This document shows positions 22,817-33,186 of a stretch of 36,331 nt of DNA, in pieces (within the stretch, counting starts at the first letter, position 1; each line of letters starts with the position of its first letter). This stretch comes from Cudoniella acicularis. Taxonomy: Eukaryota > Ascomycota > Leotiomycetes > Helotiales > Helotiaceae. A program made the translations under genes and the position numbers. A model generated the notes under the pieces. It was not told where the DNA came from and made no database searches. It was given only the letters and a program-made list of their open reading frames with translations. The DNA lies in assembly GCA_013054445.1 (NCBI GenBank), contig JAAMPI010000472.1:1-36331 (forward strand), read 5' to 3'.

Positions 22817-24400
22817 TCAACTCTCTAAAACCATGACGACGCTTCCACCAATTACACCTCCAAGCACCGCTACGGTCAGAAATCCTGCCGCAACCTTCTC
22901 TTGCAGAGTTACCGGCGTATCCATGTCCGTCATGCCATCTGCTGCTGCAACGCCACCTGGAGTTGTGATACCGGCATTCGGGTCTCCTACACTAGTTCCA
23001 CCCGTGCTATTCGTCACCGGCGCTACAATCACCTGGCCTGGGACTGCAACCATAGCGCTGTGTATTGCGCCGAGCGCACTCATCTGCTGTCCTATGCCCA
23101 AGTTTCCATCGTTATTGGCACCTTGAGTCCATTTGAAGCCACATTGTGTTCCAGTTGACCCGCCGTTGCATTGCAGGGCGGCATTTTTAGCGGTGGCTTG
23201 TAGGAGGGGGGCGATGGTGGGGAAGGTGAAGGGAGCAAGGGCGGTGGTGGCGGCGAGCCAGCCGGTGAAGTAGGCTTTGAAAGAGAGTTGGTCTGTATCA
23301 CAGGTGTTTACTTGCTCGCAGGCTTGTTCTTCCATGACCGAATTGTTGAAGAAGACGGGAATTGAGGTGGTTAGAAGGCTGGTCGTGCGTTGTTGCCAGA
23401 TGGAGCTACCTTTTGTCTGTGCAGTACATTTGTTAGCGGCGAAAAGGGTACAGGAGAGAAGAGAAGAGAACGGAACAGGGGACTAACGTAGTTGTACATG
23501 TTCGCGGCACCGTGGAGGTAGATGCCAGCATTATATGTCCATTGAAGTTTTGTCACTTGGGTGCAGTTTGTGGTATCTGTGGCACCATCGTAAATATTGT
23601 AGTTGTTGTCGATTAGTCCGATCGATTGTTCCCAATCCCAAATCGTCGTTGCCCATTGTGCGTAAGTGTCATTTCCCGTATATCGCGCCAGTCTGGCCCC
23701 AAGGTTGAAGAAACAGCCGTTCGCAATGCTATTCTTGTAATTGAATCCGCTGTTGAAGGTGAAAATTTGCCATCTCAATCCACCACCACAGGTACTGGTG
23801 TCCCATCTAGACGCCATCTCGTTGAACACCGCTTGTGCCAAGGCAAGCCATTGTGGCTGTCCTGCGGGTGGATTTGCAAAGTTCGTCTCGGCGGCTAACA
23901 TCGCTGCCATGGCCCAGAAACCCTGATCATCATTTCCTTCGTCCTTCGTCTGGTTTACGGGCATATAATCGTTGTCAGGGCCTGTTTGAAAGAGTAAGGC
24001 CTGCGATGCTACGTCGTTGTAGGATGAATCGCCCGTGTAACGCCAATAGTCGATTAAAGTCATAAACATACCACCACCCTCCCACCAGAAAAGGGGATCT
24101 GGTAATATGCCCGGCGTTTGTCCCTATCATATTATAAGTTCCAAGGAGCGACTCGCGGGTTGCGGACGTCTGGAGCTTACAGTTAGGTTTCCTTTATAAT
24201 TCACCATCAAGTCGTAAGCAACGGTTGCGGCAGCACTCTTGATTGAATCTGTCGTCGCAAGATTCAGTCAGCTCCAAAGTTCTCTCTCCAAAATCCCTCG
24301 CTGGCAAAGTTTCCCACATACCGGCTTGTGTTGGGTCAACCGTAAGCGCAACAGCACCCTGAACACACAATGACTGCCATAATAAAGTTGCTGGTCGCAT
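22817..24400 (-). CDS. GH76 alpha-1,6-mannanase/transglycosidase, Dfg5/Dcw1 type
   Basis: Dfg5/Dcw1 proteins are thought to cut the GPI glycan and transfer GPI proteins to wall glucan. I chose the start at 24400 ([15 protein letters not shown]) because a signal peptide follows directly; an upstream in-frame Met at 24472 would bury it. The exons are 24400-24322, 24248-24181, 24123-23488 and 23416-22817, with introns of 73, 57, 70 and 71 bp or close to that; junctions read [37 protein letters not shown] and [15 protein letters not shown]. The product is about 460 residues, matching yeast Dcw1 (449). Family blocks include [17 protein letters not shown], the double-Asp catalytic motif in [15 protein letters not shown], and [15 protein letters not shown]. 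The C-terminus has a small-residue linker and a hydrophobic segment ([20 protein letters not shown]) consistent with GPI anchoring. Confidence 0.92.
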
Positions 24401-25308
24401 GATGATATATTGATAGATGGCTATAGAAAATTGATTGAAATGAGAGACTTGAAACGATCGGGTTGAAAACAATTATTAAGGTCCTGTCAAAGGTACTGAA
24501 AGAGAGTATGACGCCAGCGACAGAATGGAGGAAATGGTCAAAAAATACGGCAGTCCTTGGCTGGCCTGAAGAACGGAAAGAATGGAAAAGGTGAGGTTGT
24601 AAGCTCTCGTCATCTTCTCTGGACAAAGTCCAAACTCATCAAAGAGGCACAGCTGACGGCAAAACAGCACGTCCTTGATCTAAGGCCGGACCAGTGAAAG
24701 AGGCCAAGGGCGACGCTGTGAAACAAGTCATTCTTTTTGCATACCATGTTGCCGCTGGCACATGGGAAGAAATGCTGGAGTTTTGTTTCCTGGGGTGTGC
24801 AGCGGTCAACTTTGAAACCCGAGGGGTATCAATAAGGTTGTTCTGACACGACCCTCAGACCTGACTTCGGCCAACTTGGGTATCTGGTGCCGCCGGCCGC
24901 GCTGCTTGCCAATCCGTGTCGAGGGCTGCGGAAATCGTCCAGAAATCTTGGCTGCGCCTCTTGCTGTGGGAAGGATCTCTATACTTGACTTTGAGCGACA
25001 GCAAACTCCATACTGGAGTCGGAGAGCAAAATTCCAGGTCAGGACGAAAAACGATGTCGTCTGTATTTCAATTGGTTCGCTTGAAGGCGCCAATCATGGG
25101 GTAATATCACGTGAGCCTCCGCCTCCGCCTCCGCCTCCTTGCCTCAACCCCCCTGCCCCTTTTCACCACCTCGCTTCACACATACACTATTCCCATCCAA
25201 ACATGAAATTTTCACGTGCATTCTCGTGTGGGATTGAATTTGTCTGGTCTTTCTATCTCTTCCTTCTGTCGCAAATTCACGATAGCATTTCACAACCTGC
25301 TCTTGCCA
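24401..25308. other. Intergenic region upstream of the GH76 gene
   Basis: This holds the presumed GH76 promoter and the nitrilase 3' flank. Open frames here (for example 24876-25376, plus) lack any domain. A (GCCTCC)4 tract lies at 25115-25138. Confidence 0.5.
25115..25138. repeat. (GCCTCC)4 microsatellite
   Basis: Four perfect hexamers in non-coding DNA, giving a Pro run in one chance frame. Confidence 0.85.
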
Positions 25309-26668
25309 TCAGGGCAAGAAGACCTCGTAAGAGAGTACTCGTAAATGCCATCCTTCCCTTCCCATATCTGCTCTGACTTTGTAGTTCTCCTCAGCCTGTT
25401 CCAAGATCTCCATACTATCACACAAAGTCAGTATATTCCTACTTCAATATCTTGCGAGAGTGAAAAAGGGCAGCAAATACTACATTGGGCTGCTCCAAGC
25501 AGATATGCTCGCCCTGGAATGGAACCTTGAAACCATTTTCTGGAGCAATGCGAAAAAGAATGGAGTTAATTGATGATACTCACTCAACCTCCACAACACT
25601 CATGCCCTCTTCATCACCCATCTTCCCAAGAGCACCCTTGAATGGAACAGCCACCTGACTGAGGCCGGCATAGCTTCCTTTGGTGATCTTGCCTTTCGGG
25701 CCCCCAGCGTTGGCAAATACTATCATGCAAGTGTTCTCGAAGCACCTCGAGACAAGAGTGCTCTCTAAGAACAACGCTTCAGATCGAGGATTGTGCTTTA
25801 GCCCAGCCTCGGTGCAGTCAGAGAGATTCCAGAATGTGGGAATAATAATCATTTTTGCACCGCCAGTGATTAACTCACGGAACGCTTCGGGAAATGCCAG
25901 GTCCCAGCAAATGAGCATGCCGACTTTGCCCAACGGTGTATCAAATGCTGCATGGGGTTCATGTAGCGATGAGGTCAAATGAGGTCGTTCAGGATGCCAA
26001 AGATTCTTCTTCTGGTACCACCCGAGGATTGAACCATCATTGGAGATGAAATACACAACGTTTCTCAATTCCTTTCCACTTCTACAAATCAGCACTATAT
26101 TGTTTTGTAGGGAGGAAGAAACGAAAGGACGAAACATCCTCCCGATCCCTTGGAGTCTGAATTTAAGAGAAAGGGGAAAGAAATAGGCTGGTTACTGTTT
26201 CTCAACGATGGTTCCTGGTACAATGCAGATGTTCAGCTCTTTTGCGAGTGCGCAGTATGAGCCGAGGTACTTTTCGTGTTGTGAGCAGAGATTGACTATT
26301 TATTGGTATGAGTATTGTGGCCTTTAATGGAAGAAGTCGGGAAAAAGACTACGATTTTTGTAAGGGCACCGCCCGCGTGAGGATGAAGGGGAACACAAGT
26401 TACTCACCAAAATTCGGATCATCGGGGAGCCAGTTTGTGAGATGATACTCTGGGAGCACAGCCAAGTGGCAAGACTGAGTGGCGGCATCTCGAATAAATG
26501 CGACTGCTTTACTGTGATTTGCTTCGATAGCTAGAGGCTGTTTTCAAGGCAGTTAGAGAGGTTTCAGCTCAAAGGAACCTCTGTTTATGAACCTCGAAAA
26601 CTATATATGGTAAAATTGGCAGATAGCGTCTGAGCAAGAAACCACAGACATACTGTAGTGTTCGCCAT
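25309..26668 (-). CDS. Nitrilase-superfamily carbon-nitrogen hydrolase, 5' end unresolved
   Basis: A thiol amidohydrolase acting on small amides or carbamoyl compounds; the substrate cannot be told. Exons I can support are 26537-26408, 26295-26196, 26081-25584 and 25414-25309, with introns of 112, 114 and 169 bp. Junctions restore DDPNF-VNLCSQHEKY, IVEK(Q)-SGKELRNVVYFISNDG and SVVEV(D)-MEILEQAEENYKVRADM. All three catalytic residues are present: Glu in AVLPEYHLTNW, Lys in GWYQKKNLWHPERPH and Cys in LICWDLAFPEAFREL. For the 5' end the best canonical solution is a 15-base exon (26668-26654, MANTT) spliced by gtatgt and the CTAAC branch to 26537, giving 282 residues. It skips the expected first beta-strand, which is still legible at 26627-26607 (AICQFYH) but has no donor after it. 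The gene may therefore be truncated or damaged at the start. It is divergent from the phytochrome remnant. Confidence 0.78.
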
Positions 26669-27963
26669 AGCTAACCAAAAAGTATGACCACTCAACGAAA
26701 AGTTTTTAATTTTTGAGGGTATTTTCGAAAATCGGCTGATAAAGCGCGCTCTGCTCACAAAATATACTTGGGACTTGGGAAGACAGGTTCAACTCCTTAA
26801 TGAAAAACTTGACCAACTTTTGGATAGAGCTGAATCACAGCTATTTTGTAAACTGGAGCCATGATCTCTTGGTTTTCTGTATTTGTGGAAAATAATCAGC
26901 GCCATTATCGTTCGACACTGAGGGGAAAGTTGAAAGTGGGGTAGATAGAAAGAAATGACTGCATAAGTGTTCTTGGATACCCAGGGAAACTCACGGTTGA
27001 AAGGGCAAAAACGCTGGGCGCGGCGAGGTACCAGAAACCTTCAATTCTACGTTGCCTGCCACGGGGCTCCAAGTTTTCCAACACGAGGGAAAGCGATCAC
27101 GTATGGGTGGCGTCGATCCTCGGCAAGCTGCACATGAATATGAGCAACATCCTCGATGATGTCATTGACGGCCCCCTATGGAGGTACTCCGTACTCTTCC
27201 CACCCCGTACATTGAAAATCAATTCAGCGGTGAGATGTGGGCGGTGGAGTTGTGGAATCGGTGCGACTTCAAAGTAGCAAAGTAGCAGTAGTGAATACAT
27301 GTACAATACAGTACTAGAGGAATCCTAGCCCGGGCGTATCCCGGTACCAGATCCCTATGCGATTCCTAATTCCGTACCTAGGTATGCAAGAAAGTCCCAT
27401 CGATATCGCCTGGCACAATCGGGGTCGGCCAACCTGGAGTTGCCAACCTAAGCCTAAGCAAAATTCCATTTGCCACACCTCACCTCACCTCCGGCTTCAC
27501 TCTCCTTACTGCACTGCCCGCACTGCATCTCTCGCTCCGAGACATCGCCAGAAATATCTGCAAAGTCGTTCTGGTGTCTCATCATCTTCGAGACGTCGTC
27601 GCCCAAGTTCTCCTGCTCGTCTCCCGCTATTCCAGGACGTCGTTGTGCAACCGGAAATCGGCTCCCCCAGCTTCCAACTATCTCGTAAGAACAACAAGAC
27701 ACTGAATCGAGTAGAACGCATGTTGGCCGGCTTCTGGTCACGAATTATCACCAACCCTACGCGCTCTCACTTAACTCTTCAGCACACGTCTCCTCGACCG
27801 GGCTTCTTTGACCTTTATGGGTCCCCCACGGGTTTCCTCGAACCCCTAAAAATTTTCGAGAACGAAATCCTTAATACTGTCCAGGAAAGGTCTGCTGAGC
27901 GAAGATCCAGGCTCGAGGCAGCTGCCTGAACGACGCTGTACTGGGTCCTCAACAACAATCACT
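26669..27963. other. Divergent intergenic region nitrilase/phytochrome
   Basis: About 1.3 kb between divergent genes. A plus-strand frame of 190 codons (27357-27929) ends 35 bp before the phytochrome start; its last third (GFFDLYGSPTGFLEPLKIFE) looks protein-like, but I recognise no family and see no supporting exon, so I leave it unannotated. The rest should hold both promoters. Confidence 0.45.
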
Positions 27964-30900
27964 ATGTGGTCAGAGACCAACAATAGCCAAGATCGAGAGA
28001 GCCCCCCAAAGGTCAGGATGGTGCCTCATCCTGGAGTGCTAGCTCAGATAAGCAACTCAGTATTGGTAGTCCTAGGATCAGTAACGATCGCGTGTTCCCA
28101 ATCAGGAGTGTGGTTAGTGTAGATTCTTCGCAGACTCCATATCTCTCACCAAAGCAAGCAGATGGTAGCGAGCATGACTACTTTAATTCAACTATACTAC
28201 CAGGTTCCGTCGGAGCAGATGCTGCACTCGTCTCACGTCGCCGCCAGAGCCAATCCGTCTCAGAAGCCGAAGGCAAGCCTGCAAACCACTCTCAAAGACA
28301 GCGCAATCAGCATCTGCCACGGGAGCGAGATTCTGACAGAAAAGGATCCACGTTCACAGCCCTGAGCTAAATCGACAGATACGGAAGTGGAAATGGAATG
28401 CAAATCTTCAGTTATGCTGGTTCTGATATGTCTAGCGATGCCAATCCATATTACAGGCGCGATCCAGAGTTTTGGTCTCCTTGTTGCCTTGGAGGAACAG
28501 GATGGAGGAGACTTTCTTGTACGCGTCGTCAGTGAGAATTCTTCAAAAATTATCGGATACTTGCCCCAGGAACTTTCAAGATTGAAGAGCTTTACCGATA
28601 TTCTCAGCCAGGAACAGGCGGATAATCTGCTAGACCACGTAGACTTCATTCGTGACGAAGAAGCCGATCCAGCAACAGATGGCCCCGAAGCCTTTACACT
28701 TTCAATACGACCGCCACGATCTATCAGCAGAAAAACTCCAAAATTGTGGTGTGCCATGCACATTCACCCTTCTTACCCAGAATTGATTATTTGCGAATTC
28801 GAGATGAACGAGGATCAAATCTACCCACTTGTTCCTCCTAACGAAGAAACCCCAGAACCACCCGAGGATACGTTACACAGTAACCCTACCCAAGAGGAGT
28901 ACACTGAAAGTACTCAAAATACCAGTAAGCCTCTCCGGGTTCTAAGAAGTACGAGGAAGAGAAAGGGTGAGGCTACTGCGATGGAAGTGTTAATATTATA
29001 TCCCAAGTCCAAGAGCAACTGGCATCGGCGCCGAATCTTGAGACATTCTTGAAAATCCTGGTCGTGTGGTCAAAGAGTTGACTGGCTCTCACCGTGTTAT
29101 GATTTATCAATTTGATGCAGCATTCAATGGACGAGTAGTGACAGAGCTAGTTGATCCTCGAGCGACCAAGGATTTGTATAAAGGCCTCAATTTTCCTGCC
29201 TCTGACATTCCAAAACAGGCTCGCCATCTGTATAAGATCAATAAAGTTCGTTTACTCTACGACCGCGATCTTGAGACTGTGCGATTGGTATGTCGTACTA
29301 TCGAAGACCTCGAACAGCCCTTGGATCTGTCTTTCAGCTATTTGAGAGCAATGTCACCAATTCATATTAAATACTTAGCGAATATGGCAGTCCGATCCAG
29401 TATGAGTATTTCCATCAACGCCTTCAACGAGCTATGGGATCTTATCGCTTGTCATTCATATGGTTCGAGAAGTATGCGAGTGTCATTTCCGATTAGGAAG
29501 ATGTGCCGGTTGGTTGGTGATACAGCGTCGAGAAACATCGAGAGGCTTTCTTATGCCTCACGGCTACAAGCTCGTAAGTTGATCAACACGGTTCCGACTG
29601 AAGTAAATCATTCGGGCTATATTGTTGCATCATCCGAGGATCTGCTGAAACTTTTCGATGCAGGCTTTGTACTTTTATTGATTCGTGGTGAGACGAAGAT
29701 TATGGGTAAACCAGGGCAATCTCAAGAGGCTCTTGCAATGCTAGAATATTTTCGAATGCGGAAGATTACGTTGGTGATTACCTCGCAAGATATCCGGGAA
29801 GACTTTCCTGGCCTTCGGTACCCGCCCGGCTTCGATATTATTGCAGGCCTCCTCCTAGTGCCATTAACCGTTGGTGGTAGCGACTTTATTGTCTTTTTCA
29901 GGAAAGGCCAGATTAAAAAGGTGAAATGGGCTGAGAATCCCTATGAGAAGTTCATTAAAGAAGGAACAGAGGGATATTTAGAGCCTCGTAAAAGCTTCAA
30001 AACTTGGAGTGAGGCCGTCGTGGAGAAATGTTGAGAATGGACTGAAGAACAAGTCGAAACTGCTGCGGTACTATGTTTGGTTTATGGTAAATTCATTGAA
30101 GTCTGGCGACAAAAGGAGGCAGCGCTACAATCAAGTCAATTGACCAGACTCTTACTGGCAAACTCAGCTCACGAGGTCCGGACTCCCTTAAATGCAATCA
30201 TCAACTATTTGGAAATTGCCCTAGAAGGATCGCTTGACCAGGAGACACGAGACAACCTTGCCAAATCGCACTCGGCGTCGAAGTCTTCGATATATGTCAT
30301 CAATGATTTGTTGGACTTGACCAAGACTGAAGAGGGACGGGATCTAATCAAGGACGAAATCTTCAATCTTCCAGCAACCATACGAGAGGCTACCGATTAT
30401 TTCAGGGGAGATGCTAAGCGAAAAGGCTTAGAGTATCAAGTGATTGAGAACCCGGGATTCCACAATACGTGCATGGGGATCAACGAAGAATACGGCAAGC
30501 GGTCGCTAACATGACCGCAAACGCGATGCAACATACAATCAATGGCTCAGTCCACGTCGAACTAGAGTTATAAGAGCTGTCGGGTGGAAAAGCGACCGTA
30601 GAAATCGCAGTACAGGATACAGGCTGTGGCATATCAGACGAGACGCTCAATTCTCTGTTCCAAGACTTGGAACAAGTTACTTCGGACGAGGAAGCTTTTT
30701 TGGACGATTCAGAGGATCTACTTTTTTCACTACCACCAATTAGAGAGGGCCGAACCCTAGGTCTGGGCCTAGCAATGGTATCCAGGATAGTCCGCAATAT
30801 GGACGGCCAGCTGCGTCTCAAGTCAGACGAGGGCAAGGGATCAAGATTTATCATAAACTTGCCCTTCGTCCTCCCTGTTGATGAATCCGAAAATACGAAT

Positions 30901-32231
30901 GAAAGGTCGATCCACCGGATCTCAGCCGAGCAGCCCTCAGTCCCAAGCCCATCCCCCGGTGCGAATGGGGGAGTGACACTTGTTGAAAAACCTAGCTCTC
31001 TGAGACCGGAAGCTGTAATTCGTAAGCGAAGTATCGAGGAGATTGCTAGCTTGCATAGCTTCAAAAGTGGCTCGAGCAACAAAAGCAACAAGAGCAACAA
31101 GAGTGATGTTGACAGACTCATCGACGCGATATCTGGTCCACTAGCTGTTGGCGAGCCCGAGTCTCCCGAAAAGAGTCACCACCGGTCCAATAGTCGAGGA
31201 AGTTATCACAGTCGAAAAAGCGCCGGCAGCATAGGAACCACTGCTGCTGTCCACGGCACACTGGCACGGGAAAGACCGAGAAGATTAACGTGCTCTAGGT
31301 CATACGGTGCCCCGGAGCACTTACGTTCGCCTTGTGAAGGTTATGCCGGCTCAGAATATGTGACGGATAACAAGACATTATTGAAGGCCGTCAGAATGTC
31401 GGACGAGTTTGTACAATCTGAAGAGCCGACCCCACGCGTCGCCTCCCGAGTGTTATTCAATATCCCAAGAAGCAGGCTCCGTTTCCGGAAAAGCCGCAGA
31501 AACACGACGCCGAATACCTACAAATCCTCGTTGCAGAAGATGACCCCATCAATAGCAAAATTATCCAAAAGCGATTGAAGAAAAGCGGTCATGAAGTGCA
31601 CCACACTGTCAATGGTGAAGACTGTGCCTCTGCATATGGCGAGAAACCTGCGTTCTTTGATGTGGTGCTCATGGACATGCAAGTAAGTAGTCCCAACTCT
31701 TTGGCCATTGTCACAGTACCTAAAACCTTGATCAACTGTGTTGTACCCATTTGTGTCTTGCTGGGTATACTAACACTGTACTAGATGCCAATAGTTGACG
31801 GGCTTTCTTCTACTAAAATGATTAGGTCCTTGGAAAAGTCACACCCGCAAAGTATTTTATCTCGTGCATTCTGCAATGGACGAGTTCCTATATTTGCCGT
31901 CTCTGCGTCTCTTGTGGAATGCGAACGTCAAACATACGTCAACGCAGGCTTTGACGGGTAGATTTTAAAGCCGATCAACTTCAAACGCCTGAATATACTA
32001 CTATCAGGTATCGTGGACGACGGCACTCGAAATTCGTGTCTATACCAACCCGGCGAGTGGGAGAGAGGAGGGTGGTTTCATCGAAGACAGCCATTAGTAT
32101 TGGCGGCTATGATGAAACCTTTGGATTCTTCACTAGTTAAAAATCAACCCTTTAAAGGAATAGAAGTCTTACAGCCTGGTGTTGACTCACTTGACAGTAG
32201 CGAGTCAGGGTCTATGACCCAAAAAAGCTAG
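27964..32231 (+). pseudogene. Fungal phytochrome (hybrid histidine kinase), inactivated
   Basis: Fungal phytochromes sense red/far-red light through a bilin and signal by a histidine kinase and a receiver domain. All domains remain readable in order: N-terminal segment (RVFPIRSVVSVDSSQTP, about 28104), PAS (PIHITGAIQSFGLLVALEEQ, about 28438-28800), GAF (FNGRVVTELVDP, FPASDIPKQAR, SPIHIKYLANMAVRSSMS), PHY with PRKSF tongue (about 29979), H-box (SAHEVRTPLNAI, about 30166), G boxes (VQDTGCGIS and GRTLGLGLAMVSRIV) and receiver (VAEDDPINSKII; phospho-Asp in DVVLMDMQ), with one 102-bp intron (31683-31784) before MPIVDG. Coding continuity is broken by frame changes near 28002-28007, 28990, 29064, 30461 and 31330-31450, and by stops TGA 30032 (C*EWTEE), TAA 30571 and TAG 31959 (FDG*ILKP, where Trp is usual). 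The segment 28362-28436 is also scrambled. A single intact protein cannot be made from this copy. Confidence 0.9.
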
Positions 32232-33186
32232 GATCGGCGGCCCCTCGTTCACTATGAGAGGCCTTTGTAAGGGAAGTTCTGCTTCTGCCCTTGTCATCAA
32301 AGATAGACTGGTGGAGGACGCCACAGTTCGACCGAAACGAAGCATGAATCCGGACTCATAGCGTGGGTGTCCTTGGGGCCTCCTTTTTTGGTTATGCATA
32401 TATTCTATTTTACAATTTAGCGATTGAGAGCGACAGTTTTCACGTACAAATGTAGGGGTCGGGGCATGTGGGATACCCATTAGCTTCAAAGATTTGCACC
32501 ATTGGTACAGGAGCTAATTGGGTTTTGATAGCCAGGCACGAAGAACATGAGCATGAGCTTTCGGTGTTGATGCTATTATGAAGCCTGGGACTTTGAACAT
32601 GGTCAGAGTTACCGGAGTCATTGTATGCCTTTGTTGGCGATTGCTTGCATAGCACCTACGCTATAGACATAGTTTAAAATAGGAAGACGAGAAATTATCT
32701 GCTGTATTTATTTATAGCAAAATGTCTTTTAACAAGAAAAGGGGTTTGAACTAATTTGCGTGATGATCAGTTGTAAGTTGACGGAGAATGGACATTGTCA
32801 GCTTCACAATAGTTACTTAAAGACGGTGGCTAGCACTACATTTGTTGGACGGTGCTGTAAATCTCTGCTAGATTTTCATTCGCACTTTTTATGACCCCTG
32901 CGCATTTTCTAGTCTTACAACCAACTACTGTAACCCCTTTTGATGCATGCTCTAGACTAGCGAAAGCGTGCCGCTTCGCAATCGCACAGCCAAAATGTCT
33001 GCGATTCAATGATGCCAAAACTCCAGGAAGATGCTCCCCATGCAAGTCACAAGATGCATAGCTGCCTTTTCAGGCAGCTGGATTTGAACCCCCAATATAG
33101 ACTTACACAACAGCAGGGTATACCTTAACAATGCAAAATTTCCTTGAAATTCCTTCCCGATATCCATTCGCAAGCCCTTTTTTACC
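32232..33186. other. Convergent intergenic region phytochrome/Zn2Cys6 gene
   Basis: The 3' flanks of two convergent genes. A perfect 7-bp stem (AGCTGCC/GGCAGCT with a 6-base loop) lies near 33060-33079, without a T-run that would define a function. No gene was recognised. Confidence 0.5.

Noticed and set aside
22901..23158. Plus-strand frames within 22817-24070
   Set aside because: They are shadows of the GH76 gene on the minus strand.
27357..27929. 190-codon plus-strand frame just before the phytochrome remnant
   Set aside because: The end looks protein-like, but the first two thirds are low-complexity and unrecognised; without transcript or homology evidence it is not called.
33055..33100. 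tRNA-like T-loop (GGTTCAAATCC on the minus strand)
   Set aside because: The flanking bases do not form a T-stem, and no acceptor, D or anticodon arm can be drawn.
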